Shown: piece by piece, positions 36,013-45,386 of the stretch
How the letters are laid out: every line of letters starts with the position of its first letter
Position numbering within the stretch: position 1 is the first letter of the stretch
From: Phycisphaerales bacterium
Lineage (GTDB): Bacteria; Planctomycetota; Phycisphaerae; Phycisphaerales; UBA1924
Reading direction: 5' to 3'
DNA: 51,928 bases
Assembly (NCBI GenBank): GCA_020427635.1
Contig: JAGQOH010000001.1
Location: forward strand, 90,155 to 142,082
Notes under the pieces: generated by a model
Told to the model about the DNA's origin: nothing
What the model saw: only the letters and a program-made list of their open reading frames with translations
The model's database searches: none
Made by a program: the position numbers and the translations under genes

Positions 36013-36385
36013 GGGTCTGCTCTCCAATTGGACGACACGTGCAAGTCCAGGGAGCGGCCAAGCGCAACAGCCGACACGCCTACCTCAGGCGCTCGACATC
36101 ACCATCGCTCTGGCTCGCCCCTGGGTGAGCCTTGTCGATGCATTGCAACTCGCCGTCACTGCCCCTGTGCTTGGCGTGACGCTGTCTAAACCCTGCACCA
36201 GAATAGACTTGGGGCAAGCTGCAAATGGAAAAAGGGGAAGGATTCCCGACGCGCCAGTCCGGAAAAACACCGATCGCCACGCCGGAGTCCACGGCACCAG
36301 GGGCGGCCCCCGGCCGACCGACTCCCAAACTCGCCCGCCCACTGCTTGCGGCTGTGGCTGGTGTACAGGCCCGCGCAGACGCCCG
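36013..36385. other. Intergenic region upstream of the PEP-CTERM-like gene and downstream of malic enzyme
   Basis: About 370 bases with no supportable gene. It is the presumed promoter region of the minus-strand gene starting at 36012. Open frames on both strands cross it without a ribosome binding site or recognisable protein. An A/G-rich run (GGAAAAAGGGGAAGGATT) lies near 36224-36245; its role is unknown. Confidence 0.45.
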
Positions 36386-38095
36386 CTAGGCCAAGACCGG
36401 GACCTCGCCCCGTGCGTAATCCGGGTCCCACATGGCCCCCTCGATGGTTGCCTCGATGTCCTCGTCCGAGAGCCGTTTGCCCAAGTTCAGGCGACGCGCC
36501 TCGCGCATCACCGCTCCGGCGATCCGCTTGGACACCTCCCGAAGTCGAGACTGCGGCGGGTACAGCGAGCCTTGTTCGAAGTCGTCCTTCGTGACACACC
36601 TTGCAAGTTCCCGAGCCGCTGCCAGGAACATCGAATCCGTCACCTGATGCGCCTCCGAAAGAATCACACCAAGCCCCACACCCGGGAAGATGAACACGTT
36701 GTTTGCTTGGCCAATCACATGCGTTCTTCCCGCACGCGTCACCGGAGCAAAGGGGCTGCCCGTGGCAACAAGCGCGCGGCCACCGGTCCATTCAATCGCC
36801 TCCGCCGGTGAGCATTCCGCGCGCGACGTCGGATTTGAGAACGGCAGAATGATCGGCTGATCCACGTGCGTCGCCATTTCGCGGATCACATCCTCGCCAA
36901 ACACGCCAGGCGTCGCCGTCGTGCCAAGCAGAATCGTTGGCTTGACCTGCGCGATGACATGCAACAGGTCATTTCTGCGGTCCGGCCGAAGGCCATAGAA
37001 CGCCATCGTGTCCTCGGACATCGCGACCTCGCGCTGTTCCTCGCGCAGATCCGCGTGCCCCTCGTGCAGCAGGCCCCATGTGTCCAGGAAGACAAGCGAC
37101 CGATCGAGCACTTCGCTGCTGGCGCCATCTTCTTGCATCGCCATGCGCATCAATCGCCCTATGCCAACTCCCGCGGCCCCGGCACCGACGAACACCACCC
37201 GCTCGTCGCGCAGCGTTCGCCCTCCGTGCTCGCACGCCGCAAGCACGCCGCCCACCGCAACGCCCGCCGTCCCCTGGATGTCGTCGTTGAAGCTCGTGAT
37301 GCGCAACCGATAGCGATCAAGCAATCGGAACGCATTGTGCTTGCTGAAGTCTTCCCATTGCAAGAGAGCGCGCGGGAACACGTTGATGACCGCCTCAACA
37401 AACGCCTCGATGAACGTGTCATACGCCTCGCCGCGAAGTCGACGATGTCGCCATCCGGTGTAGTGGGGGTCACTCAGGAGATCCGGATTGTTCGTGCCCA
37501 CGTCAAGGCTGATCGGCAGGCAATAGGAAGGATGAATGCCCGCGCCCGCGGTATACAACGCGAGCTTGCCAACCGGGATGCACATGCCACCTGCGCCTTG
37601 ATCGCCCAGCCCCAAGATCCGTTCGTTGTCCGTCACGACGATCAATCGCACGTCAGCATTCGGCGCGTTGCACAGGATATCTGGGATGTCATTGATGTCG
37701 TCCGGCGTGATCCACAGCCCGTGCGGATTTCGCACAATATGACTGAACTTCTGACAGGCCCGACCCACCGTTGGTGTGTACACGATCGGCATCAGCTCCG
37801 TGATGTTGTCGATCAGCACGCGATAGAACAGCGCTTCGTTGCGATCGCGCAGCGCTTCGAGCCCAATGAATTTCTCGAGGTCGTCGCGCTTCAACGCCAA
37901 ATGCTCGAGTTCGAGCGCCACCTGGTCGTACAACGAGAGCGGCGTCGGCGGAAGCAGGCCGCGCAACCCCAGTCGATCGCGTTCCTCGAACGTGAATCCG
38001 GTGCCCTTGTTCTTGCTGCAATCCCGCAACAAACCGCGGCCCGACCCGGTCGGCTCAGGCTCTGCTTCCAAACGCATTCTGGTGGTGGTGATCAT
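36386..38095 (-). CDS. maeA: NAD-dependent malic enzyme
   Basis: Oxidatively decarboxylates malate to pyruvate. The 569 aa match the long-form malic enzyme family (about 560). The N-terminal domain has [56 protein letters not shown] and the C4-acid-binding [16 protein letters not shown]. The metal and catalytic region has [13 protein letters not shown] and [15 protein letters not shown]. The NAD fold has [31 protein letters not shown] closes the active site. A near-perfect AGGAGGG site sits 6 bases before ATG 38095. NAD preference is inferred from the subfamily. It appears to be a single-gene unit. Confidence 0.96.
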   Translation of the reverse strand: MITTTRMRLEAEPEPTGSGRGLLRDCSKNKGTGFTFEERDRLGLRGLLPPTPLSLYDQVALELEHLALKRDDLEKFIGLEALRDRNEALFYRVLIDNITELMPIVYTPTVGRACQKFSHIVRNPHGLWITPDDINDIPDILCNAPNADVRLIVVTDNERILGLGDQGAGGMCIPVGKLALYTAGAGIHPSYCLPISLDVGTNNPDLLSDPHYTGWRHRRLRGEAYDTFIEAFVEAVINVFPRALLQWEDFSKHNAFRLLDRYRLRITSFNDDIQGTAGVAVGGVLAACEHGGRTLRDERVVFVGAGAAGVGIGRLMRMAMQEDGASSEVLDRSLVFLDTWGLLHEGHADLREEQREVAMSEDTMAFYGLRPDRRNDLLHVIAQVKPTILLGTTATPGVFGEDVIREMATHVDQPIILPFSNPTSRAECSPAEAIEWTGGRALVATGSPFAPVTRAGRTHVIGQANNVFIFPGVGLGVILSEAHQVTDSMFLAAARELARCVTKDDFEQGSLYPPQSRLREVSKRIAGAVMREARRLNLGKRLSDEDIEATIEGAMWDPDYARGEVPVLA

Positions 38096-38314
38096 GATGG
38101 CCCTCCTGACGCTGCGCGCAGCCGGGCGGCCCCGTTCTCATGATTCTGAGCGCCTTCACCGTCAAAACGAGGCCCTTCGTCATCGACCCGACGGGCGCAT
38201 TGGCGCAACAAGATCCTAGGCCGCATCCGGGCCGGAATCACCAAGCACCAAGATCAATGTGAAGAGACCCGCGACGATCCAGATCCCCCGGTGCGGGAGG
38301 CGGCGGGTTCATAG

Positions 38315-38388
38315 TGGGCGATACTGGGCTCGAACCAGTGACCTCATCGATGTCAACGATGCGCGCTAGCCAACTGCGCCAATCGCCC
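38315..38388 (-). tRNA. tRNA-Val (anticodon GAC)
   Basis: A complete cloverleaf of 74 nt on the minus strand: acceptor GGGCGAT / ATCGCCC with discriminator A, D stem GCGC/GCGC, anticodon stem CATCG/CGATG closing TTGACAT (GAC), T stem ACTGG(TTCGAGC)CCAGT. CCA is not encoded. Confidence 0.96.
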
Positions 38389-38393
38389 AAGAG

Positions 38394-38416
38394 CCCGCCC
38401 AATCAGACCGGGCGGG
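38394..38416 (-). terminator. Possible terminator or processing hairpin between the acylase gene and tRNA-Val
   Basis: A 7-bp inverted repeat CCCGCCC / GGGCGGG with a 9-base loop lies 31 bases beyond the stop of the acylase-family gene and just before the tRNA on the same strand. No T-tract follows, so it may instead be a processing signal if the two are cotranscribed. Confidence 0.35.
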
Positions 38417-38447
38417 TCCGCCAGAATAGGCGAAGCGCCTCGCTTCC

Positions 38448-40805
38448 TCAAGGCGAGCCGAACGGAACCAGTCGAAGCACGTGCTCGATCGGCCCCGCGA
38501 GCAGCGGCGTGGGCTCCCCACGGCCCCAAGCCCGGTGCCCATCGCGATAGTGGGGGCTGATCGGGTTGCCCGACTGCCCGCCCGGCATGTGCAGGATCCC
38601 CTCCGCCTCGCGCCCCGGGCTGACCACCAAACGTTCCGACGCGCCGAATCTGGGCGACGCAACCCGCACGGCCCAATAGTCGCCCGCCTGTTCGTGGGCA
38701 GGCATGTCGAACAGTCGGAACCACTTCGGCAGAGTTCGGGCCAGCGGGTGCCGCATCCGCAGGCGGTTGTGCTTGCCCCAGCGCCGCCCATCGCTCGTTC
38801 CCATGGCCTCAGTGAGCGCGCCATCGAGCAACGCATCCCAACCGCCGGCACCCTCGGGCACCCCGCCATGCGGGCGTTGCTCAACAATCGTCAGCAGCGG
38901 TTCCTGCAGCGCACTTGGCAGCCACCGCCAAGTAAATTTGGTTGGTTCGAGAATCGGATCGAGCACTCGATCGCCAAGCTCAGAATAGAACCGGCGCAGC
39001 ACCAGATACCCAGCTTCATCCACGTCCGCGCGCCCATTCCAATGGCGAATGAGTTCCGCGGCGCGAGCGCCGCTCGATCCCGCCGGCAATGCCGCCTCCA
39101 GGCGTGCCGCCAACTTGCGATAGGGCTCGCCAACCGCGACGCGCGTGTCAAGCTGCATTGCCAGCAGATCGCGCTCGGTCAGTCCGCTTCGATTGCCCAG
39201 CATCTCGCGAATGCGCTGGGCGCGACAACCAAGCCCGTAGTCATCCAACAACCCGATCGACTGCTCCACAGGCACAGTGCGGTTGTTTGCGCTCCACACC
39301 ACGCCATCTGGCGGATCGATCAACGTGGGGCGTGCACCGTCGCGCGAGGCGCTGGTCCAGGCGAATTGCCCGGCGCCCCAGCGCTCGCTCGTCCGCCCAT
39401 CGAAGCCCTCACGTGTCGGGATGAACCCGGTCAACACCCACGCAATGCGTCCGTCATCGGCTGCAATCGCCGCATTCTGTGGTGGCCCGCGCCATTCGCG
39501 CATGATCTCGGCCGCATCTTCCAGCGTGCGCGCCCGCCAGGTGTCCAGCACGCGCAGATTCGTCGTCGCAGGGTCAAACGCGCTCCACTTCAGGACGCGC
39601 ATCGGCTCTTCTTCCGTCACCAATCCCCAGCGCGTCGAGCGCCACGTCTGCATGTGCGGCGAGCGCCCAGCGATTCCAATCTCAGTCGTGTATTCACCAA
39701 AGGGCTCAGGCCCATCGGGCGTGAGATAGCGCGATGGATCCTCAGCATCTGGGTCGACAACGATCCAGTCCTGCACATCAACAAAGGCGTTCGTGAAGCC
39801 CCACGCAACATGCCCGTTGCTGCCAACCACGATGCCGGGCACGCCAGGGAGCGACACACCGACCCAGAAGTGCTCGCCTTCGTCGTCATTCCATGTTAAT
39901 TGAGCCCGATACCAAATGTTCGGAACCGCAAGCGGCAAGTGCATGTCGTTCGCCAGGATCGCGCCGCCATGGGCACTGCGTTCACCGGCAACGGCCCAGT
40001 TGTTCGACCCGAGCGCGGTACGCATGAGCAGGTCCGGCGCATCGTCGCGCATCGGGCTCGTCGGTGCGCCTGCGCTGGACAGCGAGTCGGGCACGCTTAG
40101 CGCAGGCGGCAGTGCTTCGTCGGCGATCATCGGCGCGTCATAGCGCGTCGCCTCAGGCAAGAGGAACGTCGCCACGTCCCGCGGCAATGTCGCAAGCATC
40201 GCCGTGCGCATCTGCTCAGCGAACCTGCCAAATGAGAGTGTCTTGGTCATCTCAAGGACGACCAGCAGGCTATCGCGTTCGCGCCAGGGCTCAGGTCGCA
40301 GCCGCGCGCCATTCAACAATGAAAGCGTCGAATACTCAAACGGCGGCTCCTCGAGCGCTTCGAGCCCTGCATTCACACCTCGCGCGTATGCCGCCAGCAG
40401 CGTCCTGTGCTCAGGGGGCAAGTCCTGCACAACCTGATCAGCAACGTCCTCAAATCGATGCGCGCGCGCATCAATATCAAGGTCAACGCCCATGGGCCCA
40501 ATGAGCTCGCTGAGCCTGCCGCTTGCCGACCGCCGAAGCAAGTCCATCTGGAAGAACCGGTCTTGCGCGTGAGCAAAGCCCTCGCCATAGGCGACGTCAT
40601 TGAGCGAATCCCCTTGAATGACCGCCACGCCCAACGCATCGCGCTCGATCGTGACCGGAGCGCCCAGGCCCGCGACGCGCACATCGCCATCCGTCACCGG
40701 AAGCGATCGAACCATCAGCGCAGCGCCATGCCCGATCACAAGCAGGATCGCGCAGATGACGACAAACCAGCACAGCGCAAGTGCGCTTGTCAGGCGGCTG
40801 AGCAT
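38448..40805 (-). CDS. Penicillin acylase-family (S45) N-terminal nucleophile hydrolase
   Basis: A 785-aa member of the penicillin amidase family, which hydrolyses amide bonds such as those in beta-lactam side chains or acyl-homoserine lactones. An uncleaved or signal-like hydrophobic segment at residues 8-30 points to the periplasm or membrane. The alpha-subunit motif DVAYGEGFAHAQDRFFQMDLLRR is followed by a spacer and the autocatalytic site LGSNNWAV, where Ser267 becomes the nucleophile. Beta-subunit motifs include ILANDMHLPLAVPNIWYRAQL, VVGSNGHVAWGFTNA, VWSANNRTVP and, near the end, MPGGQSGNPISPHYRD. The length is in the family range. The physiological substrate is unknown. It lies 22 bases upstream of the sugar-dehydrogenase gene's stop, on the same strand. 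Confidence 0.93.
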   Translation of the reverse strand: MLSRLTSALALCWFVVICAILLVIGHGAALMVRSLPVTDGDVRVAGLGAPVTIERDALGVAVIQGDSLNDVAYGEGFAHAQDRFFQMDLLRRSASGRLSELIGPMGVDLDIDARAHRFEDVADQVVQDLPPEHRTLLAAYARGVNAGLEALEEPPFEYSTLSLLNGARLRPEPWRERDSLLVVLEMTKTLSFGRFAEQMRTAMLATLPRDVATFLLPEATRYDAPMIADEALPPALSVPDSLSSAGAPTSPMRDDAPDLLMRTALGSNNWAVAGERSAHGGAILANDMHLPLAVPNIWYRAQLTWNDDEGEHFWVGVSLPGVPGIVVGSNGHVAWGFTNAFVDVQDWIVVDPDAEDPSRYLTPDGPEPFGEYTTEIGIAGRSPHMQTWRSTRWGLVTEEEPMRVLKWSAFDPATTNLRVLDTWRARTLEDAAEIMREWRGPPQNAAIAADDGRIAWVLTGFIPTREGFDGRTSERWGAGQFAWTSASRDGARPTLIDPPDGVVWSANNRTVPVEQSIGLLDDYGLGCRAQRIREMLGNRSGLTERDLLAMQLDTRVAVGEPYRKLAARLEAALPAGSSGARAAELIRHWNGRADVDEAGYLVLRRFYSELGDRVLDPILEPTKFTWRWLPSALQEPLLTIVEQRPHGGVPEGAGGWDALLDGALTEAMGTSDGRRWGKHNRLRMRHPLARTLPKWFRLFDMPAHEQAGDYWAVRVASPRFGASERLVVSPGREAEGILHMPGGQSGNPISPHYRDGHRAWGRGEPTPLLAGPIEHVLRLVPFGSP

Positions 40806-40827
40806 CCCGCCATCCTACCGCTGAGTG

Positions 40828-42204
40828 TTACGGCGTCGTGCAATCCGAGCCAAACCGGAACAGTACCTCGTTCAGATCATCGAGGGTGTAGCTCACGCCA
40901 AAGCCGAACAGCACCGCGTTCAGGTCGACCAAATTCACGATGCCATTGTGGTCGACATCCGCCTGGGCGATCGCACAACAGTCGCCCAGTTGGCCTGGTT
41001 CTGGAATGATCCGATAGATCTCGCCACCCAGATCGCAGATGTACATCTCGCCAAATGCGTCTTCGCCAAAGGACGTGATGCTGTTGATGGTGAACGCCGG
41101 CGTGTCAAGTTCAGCGCTGCGGTCCATGAATTCCGTGACCGTCATGCCGTCATAACGCAAAGACCAGATCTGATTGGAGCAATAGTCAGCGTAGAAGTAG
41201 GTGCCGCGCAAGTCGGGAATCGCGCAGCCCCGATACACATACCCGCCCGTGATCGAGCAACGGAAGGGCGCGCCGCCGTGCGTGTACGTCTGGAAGGGCA
41301 ACTCAAGCGTCGGCGCGTTGCACGTGCATCCACTCAGGGTTGTGCAGTCGAGACCCTCCATGCAGCGCCAGCCATAGTTCTCGCCGCCCGTGCTTGACGC
41401 CGGCTGGAAGTCGATCTCCTCGATGACGTTCTGGCCGACGTCTGCGATGTACAAGTCGCCCGTTTCGCGGTCGAAGCTATTGCGCCATGGATTGCGCAAC
41501 CCATAAGCCCAGATCTCATCGGCGCCGCTCACGCCAACGAATGGATTGTCAGGCGGGATCGCATAGTTGCGCGTCGCATCACCCGGGAAGTCATCGCCCG
41601 AGGGATCGATGCGCAGCAGCTTGCCAAGCAACACATTGGTGTTTTGCCCGTTGCCAAATGAGCCCCATGGATCAAAGCCACTGCCGCCATCGCCTTGCGC
41701 AATGTAGAGATACCCGTCCGGACCAAATGCGAGCCAGCCGCCGTTGTGGTTCGAATCAGGCTGCGTGATTGACAACACCGGTGTCGCGCTGGCCGCGTTC
41801 GCCACGTTTGGGTCGCCCGCGGACACTTGATAGCGCACGATCCGCGTGTTCCAGCTCGAGTCCGTGTAGTTCACATAGAAGTAGCCGTTGGTGTCATAGT
41901 CCGGGTCGAACGCAAGCCCCAGCAGCCCCTGTTCACTGCCCGTCGCAACTGGGCTGATCTCGAGAAAAGGCGTCGGGAGCAACGTGTCCGTCCCGAGCTC
42001 AATGATGCGAATGCGCCCAATCGTGCCGCTGCGCTGCTCGACCACGAAGATGCGTGACGTGTCGCCCGGCGCGTGCGTGACCAGCACGGGACGCGACATT
42101 CCAAACACGATGCGCTCAGCCGTCAGCGCCGTGGCGCCTTCCGTAGCACCAGCCAACGCGCACAGCGCAACCATCGCCGGCAACAACAACTTCTTCGTCG
42201 ACAT
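40828..42204 (-). CDS. Secreted PQQ-dependent sugar dehydrogenase-like protein with degenerate dockerin tail
   Basis: A 458-aa exported protein. The signal peptide is MSTKKLLLPAMVALCALAGATEG. Residues about 25-400 form a six-bladed propeller of the soluble glucose/sorbosone dehydrogenase type: SRIFVVEQRSGTIGRI, EQGLLGLAFDPDYDTNGYFYV, NHNGGWLAFGPDGYLYIAQGDGG, GKLLRIDP, EIWAYGLRNPWRNSFDRETGDLYIADVGQN and GGYVYRG. The ending is a dockerin-like unit (ADVDHNGIVNLVDLNAVLF) plus a shortened second unit that keeps only LDDLNEVLFRFG, then SDCTTP. An extra Cys-rich insertion (CMEGLDCTTLSGCTC) sits in the propeller. It probably oxidises an external sugar or binds one; PQQ use is a family assumption. Confidence 0.88.
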   Translation of the reverse strand: MSTKKLLLPAMVALCALAGATEGATALTAERIVFGMSRPVLVTHAPGDTSRIFVVEQRSGTIGRIRIIELGTDTLLPTPFLEISPVATGSEQGLLGLAFDPDYDTNGYFYVNYTDSSWNTRIVRYQVSAGDPNVANAASATPVLSITQPDSNHNGGWLAFGPDGYLYIAQGDGGSGFDPWGSFGNGQNTNVLLGKLLRIDPSGDDFPGDATRNYAIPPDNPFVGVSGADEIWAYGLRNPWRNSFDRETGDLYIADVGQNVIEEIDFQPASSTGGENYGWRCMEGLDCTTLSGCTCNAPTLELPFQTYTHGGAPFRCSITGGYVYRGCAIPDLRGTYFYADYCSNQIWSLRYDGMTVTEFMDRSAELDTPAFTINSITSFGEDAFGEMYICDLGGEIYRIIPEPGQLGDCCAIAQADVDHNGIVNLVDLNAVLFGFGVSYTLDDLNEVLFRFGSDCTTP

Positions 42205-42323
42205 GAGTCTCTCCGCGCTCAACTCCGCTGCGACGCCCCGTGAAACGCCCCCGCGCCACGCCGCAGCCTCGATCAGAAAGGCCCAGGTCGATGCGTTGAT
42301 CAGCCCGGGCCCATTGTCATGCA

Positions 42324-42341
42324 GAACCGCTTTCGCGGTTC
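42324..42341 (-). terminator. Possible terminator of the first tandem unknown-family gene
   Basis: A perfect 7-bp stem GAACCGC / GCGGTTC with a 4-base loop lies 14 bases past the stop codon at 42356 (minus strand). No T-tract follows. Confidence 0.4.
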
Positions 42342-42355
42342 AACCCGTGCGTTCC

Positions 42356-43822
42356 TCAGCAGACGTTGCCGAAGTTGAACAGCACGAGGTTCAGGTCGGT
42401 CAGGTCCACCAGCCCGGAACCGTCAACGTCGCCCAACGGTCCGGCAGAGCCGAAGTTGAACAGCACGTTGTTCAGGTCGGTCAGGTCGACCACGTTGTCG
42501 CCATTGGTGTCGCCCGGGCAGTTCGGAGCGGCGCCAGCGTCAGGCGTCGGGGTCGCGCCGGCGATCACCGTGCCATCCTTGTACGCCGTCACGCCCATTG
42601 AGCCGGACTTCGGCGCGGTGTCGGCGGTGAAGCCGAACGAGTACGCCGTGCCCCAACCGATCGGGTTCGACGACACACCCGCCTGGTGCGCATCGGTGAA
42701 CCAACGCACCTTGTCCGTCTCGACCACGCCGGTCCAGGCGTCGTTGTCGCGCGGCGGACCCTGGCTCGCGTTGCTGAACTCATAGGTCAGCGTCTCTTCG
42801 TGAGACAGCGGCGCGTGGAAGTACAGGTCTGTCACATTGACGTTCGGACGCAGGTCGATCCAGAACTGATCGATCTGACGATCCATGTCGACATTCATGA
42901 TCGTGTAGTCATAGCGCCACTGGCCGCCACCAAGGTCGGTCACATTGCAGCCAACGATCGCCCGGCCGTCGGGAGACACGCCCTCGACAACCGGAATCTG
43001 CTCAGCAATCTCGGTCAGCGTTGCGCCCGTCCACGCATCCAAGATGGCGAACATCTGGTGCGGCGGCGTGAAGCGATCGCTCTCCTCGCTCACCGAGGGG
43101 CCGCTCCCACCGAACGAGTTCACGAAGAACTCCTTGTACGACGCGTTGTTGTACACGCAAATGTCGTCGCCAGAAACGTAATACGCCTCGAAGAAGTAGC
43201 GCGCGCCCGGATTCAATGCCGGATTCACATCCGCGTCAGGCAGCTGCATATTCGTGGCGCCGGTGTAGTTCGGGCGACCGCCGGTTTGGTGGATCGAGCC
43301 CGTATAGCTCCACGCGCCGGACCAGGGGTTCACCTCATACCGCGGCCCAAGGCTGCCTGCGTTCAGACCCGGCGAGTACGTGTCCGTGCAAGCCAGGCCC
43401 AAACGCGTGCCGTTGGTGCCCTGGCAATTGCTGAGCGCGGCGTCCGAACACTGCTGGCTGGACAACGCAAAGAAACCATGCTTGATCCAGTGGTTCGCAA
43501 TGTTCTCAAAGCGACCATCCTTCAGGCGATAGACCTGAACCGTGATCTTCGGGTGATCGGGGTCGGGCATTTGCTCCCAGAGCAACTGCGCCTGGCCCAC
43601 GTTCCACGACGTCGTGCCAAGCGTAAACCCGGTGGCCGCGCCACTCAGGTTGCCGCCGTTCACACGACCCGTCGAACCGAACCCGTAGGCCTCACACAAA
43701 GTGACGTCCGGGCCCGGCCCCAGGATGGGGCAATATGCACCGCCGTTGTAGTCCTGGCCCATGGCCACCGCTGAAAGGGCAGCCACTGTCGCGGCGCCAA
43801 TGCAACACTTCACGCTCTTCAT
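42356..43822 (-). CDS. Secreted dockerin-tailed protein of unknown family (tandem copy 1)
   Basis: A 488-aa exported protein I do not recognise. The signal peptide is MKSVKCCIGAATVAALSAVAMG, from ATG 43822. The mature start QDYNGGAYCPILGPGPDVTLCEAY is shared with the next two genes, as are FENIANHWIKHGFFALSSQQC, GTNGTRLGLACTDTYSPGLN, LGPRYEVNPWSG and a late region with WRYDYTIMNVDMDRQIDQF and DLYFHAPLSHEE. Several paired cysteines suggest disulfides in an extracellular fold. The C-terminus has two full dockerin-like units (GDTNGDNVVDLTDLNNVLF and GDVDGSGLVDLTDLNLVLF) ending FNFGNVC. This is one of three adjacent paralogues on the same strand, 60 bases from the next. It is probably a surface-displayed binding or structural protein. 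Confidence 0.82.
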   Translation of the reverse strand: MKSVKCCIGAATVAALSAVAMGQDYNGGAYCPILGPGPDVTLCEAYGFGSTGRVNGGNLSGAATGFTLGTTSWNVGQAQLLWEQMPDPDHPKITVQVYRLKDGRFENIANHWIKHGFFALSSQQCSDAALSNCQGTNGTRLGLACTDTYSPGLNAGSLGPRYEVNPWSGAWSYTGSIHQTGGRPNYTGATNMQLPDADVNPALNPGARYFFEAYYVSGDDICVYNNASYKEFFVNSFGGSGPSVSEESDRFTPPHQMFAILDAWTGATLTEIAEQIPVVEGVSPDGRAIVGCNVTDLGGGQWRYDYTIMNVDMDRQIDQFWIDLRPNVNVTDLYFHAPLSHEETLTYEFSNASQGPPRDNDAWTGVVETDKVRWFTDAHQAGVSSNPIGWGTAYSFGFTADTAPKSGSMGVTAYKDGTVIAGATPTPDAGAAPNCPGDTNGDNVVDLTDLNNVLFNFGSAGPLGDVDGSGLVDLTDLNLVLFNFGNVC

Positions 43823-43882
43823 GCTCAAAACCCAATCTCCCTTGAGGGATTCAAGGACCACTGCTCACTCCGTTCTTGGCCG

Positions 43883-45349
43883 CTAGCAGATGTTCCCAAA
43901 GTTGAACAGCACCAGATTCAAGTCCCCAAGATCCACCGTCCCACTGTTGTCAACGTCGCCCAGCGGTCCTGCTGTGCCGAAGTTGAACAACACATTGTTG
44001 AGGTCGGTCAGATCCACATCTCCATCACCATCCGTGTCGCCCGGGCAATTCACAGTTCCTGCGCTCGGCGCTTGCGTCGCGCCGGCAATCGGACCGCCCG
44101 CTCCGGGCTTGTACGCGGTCACCGCCATCGTCCCCATCGTGGGGGCCGTGTCCGCGGTGAACCCAAACGAATACGCAGTACCCCACCCGATCGGATTCGA
44201 GGCCACACCCGCCTGGTGGGCGTTCGTCGACCACCGCACCTTATCCGCCTCAACGGCGCCGGTCCATGAGGAATTGCCCCGTGGCGGACCCTGCGTTCCC
44301 CCATTGAACTCGTAGGTGAAGTCTTCTTCATGGCTCGTCGGAGCGTGGAAGTACAAGTTGCTCACTTGCACGCCACTTGGCAGGTCGACCCAGAACTGGT
44401 CGATCTGGCGATCCATGTCCGCGTTGTACACCGTGTAGTCGTAGCGCCAGCTTCCACCGCCAAGGTCCGTCACATGCGCCCCGACAAACGCTCGCCCGTC
44501 TGGCGACACGCCCTCAACCACCGGCATTTGCTCTGCAATCTCCGTGACCGTCGCCCCGTCCCAGGCGTCCAAGATTGCAAAAGTCTGGTGCGGCGGCGTG
44601 GTCAGAGATGACTCCCCAGACACCAAAGGCCGCCCATCGCCCAGGTAGCCTGTCACGAACACTTCCTTGTACGAGGCTGAGTTGTACAGGCAAATGTCAT
44701 CGCCACAGACGTAGTACCCCTCGACGAAGTACCGAGCGCCGGGCAAGAGCGCCAGGCTGATGTCATCGTCATGCACCTGCAACTGCTTGCTGCCGGCATA
44801 CGTCGGGCCACCCCCGGTTTGCTGCACCGAGTTCGCAAACGACCACGCCCCGGTCCAGGGATTCACTTCATAGCGCGGCCCGAGGTCAGGGCCATCGTTG
44901 AGCGAAGGGCTATACGTGTCGGTGCACGCCAGGCCGAGCCGCGTGCCATTGGTGCCCTGGCAGCTGGTGAGCGCCGCGTCTGTGCACTGCTGGCTGGACA
45001 GCGCAAAGAAGCCATGCTTGATCCAGTGGTTCGCAATGTTTTCAAAGCGCCCGTCGTACAGGCGATAAACGCTCATCGTGATCTTCGGGTGATCGGGGTC
45101 GGGCGACTGCTCCCAGAGCAGCTGCGCACTGCCGACGTTCCACGACGTCGTGCCAACGCGAATGTTTGAAGCGACGCCCGCAAAGCTGCCGCCATTCACA
45201 CGCTGCGTCGAACCAAAGTCGTACAACTGGCACATCGTCACATCAGGACCGGGTCCAAGGATCGGGCAAAGCGTGCCGCCGTTGTAGTCTTGCCCCATCG
45301 CGGCACGCGCCATCAACAACAATGCACTGACTGCAATCTGTCTCTTCAT
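43883..45349 (-). CDS. Secreted dockerin-tailed protein of unknown family (tandem copy 2)
   Basis: A 488-aa paralogue of the preceding gene, the same length to the residue. The signal peptide is MKRQIAVSALLLMARAAMG; the mature start is QDYNGGTLCPILGPGPDVTMCQLYDFGS. It shares FENIANHWIKHGFFALSSQQC and GTNGTRLGLACTDTYSPSLN, and its central part (FVEGYYVCGDDICLYNSASYKEVFV) is like that of the other copies. The tail has two complete dockerin-like units (GDTDGDGDVDLTDLNNVLF, GDVDNSGTVDLGDLNLVLF) ending FNFGNIC. A GGAGAGAG site precedes the ATG. Function unknown. Confidence 0.82.
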   Translation of the reverse strand: MKRQIAVSALLLMARAAMGQDYNGGTLCPILGPGPDVTMCQLYDFGSTQRVNGGSFAGVASNIRVGTTSWNVGSAQLLWEQSPDPDHPKITMSVYRLYDGRFENIANHWIKHGFFALSSQQCTDAALTSCQGTNGTRLGLACTDTYSPSLNDGPDLGPRYEVNPWTGAWSFANSVQQTGGGPTYAGSKQLQVHDDDISLALLPGARYFVEGYYVCGDDICLYNSASYKEVFVTGYLGDGRPLVSGESSLTTPPHQTFAILDAWDGATVTEIAEQMPVVEGVSPDGRAFVGAHVTDLGGGSWRYDYTVYNADMDRQIDQFWVDLPSGVQVSNLYFHAPTSHEEDFTYEFNGGTQGPPRGNSSWTGAVEADKVRWSTNAHQAGVASNPIGWGTAYSFGFTADTAPTMGTMAVTAYKPGAGGPIAGATQAPSAGTVNCPGDTDGDGDVDLTDLNNVLFNFGTAGPLGDVDNSGTVDLGDLNLVLFNFGNIC

Positions 45350-45386
45350 CGCTCACTCTCTCCGGCGCGTGCTCGAGTGCTTGCGC

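Noticed and set aside
36866..38143. Plus-strand open frame of 425 codons opposite malic enzyme
   Set aside because: It is fully antisense to a clear, complete malic enzyme gene, is rich in Arg and His as expected for a shadow frame in GC-rich DNA, and has no recognisable domain.
38481..39899. Plus-strand open frame of 472 codons inside the penicillin-acylase gene
   Set aside because: Antisense to conserved acylase motifs; composition is typical of a shadow frame and there is no ribosome binding site.
42224..42355. Possible small gene between the sugar-dehydrogenase-like gene and tandem copy 1
   Set aside because: No frame with a ribosome binding site and start was convincing; the stretch holds a hairpin and upstream control sequence only.
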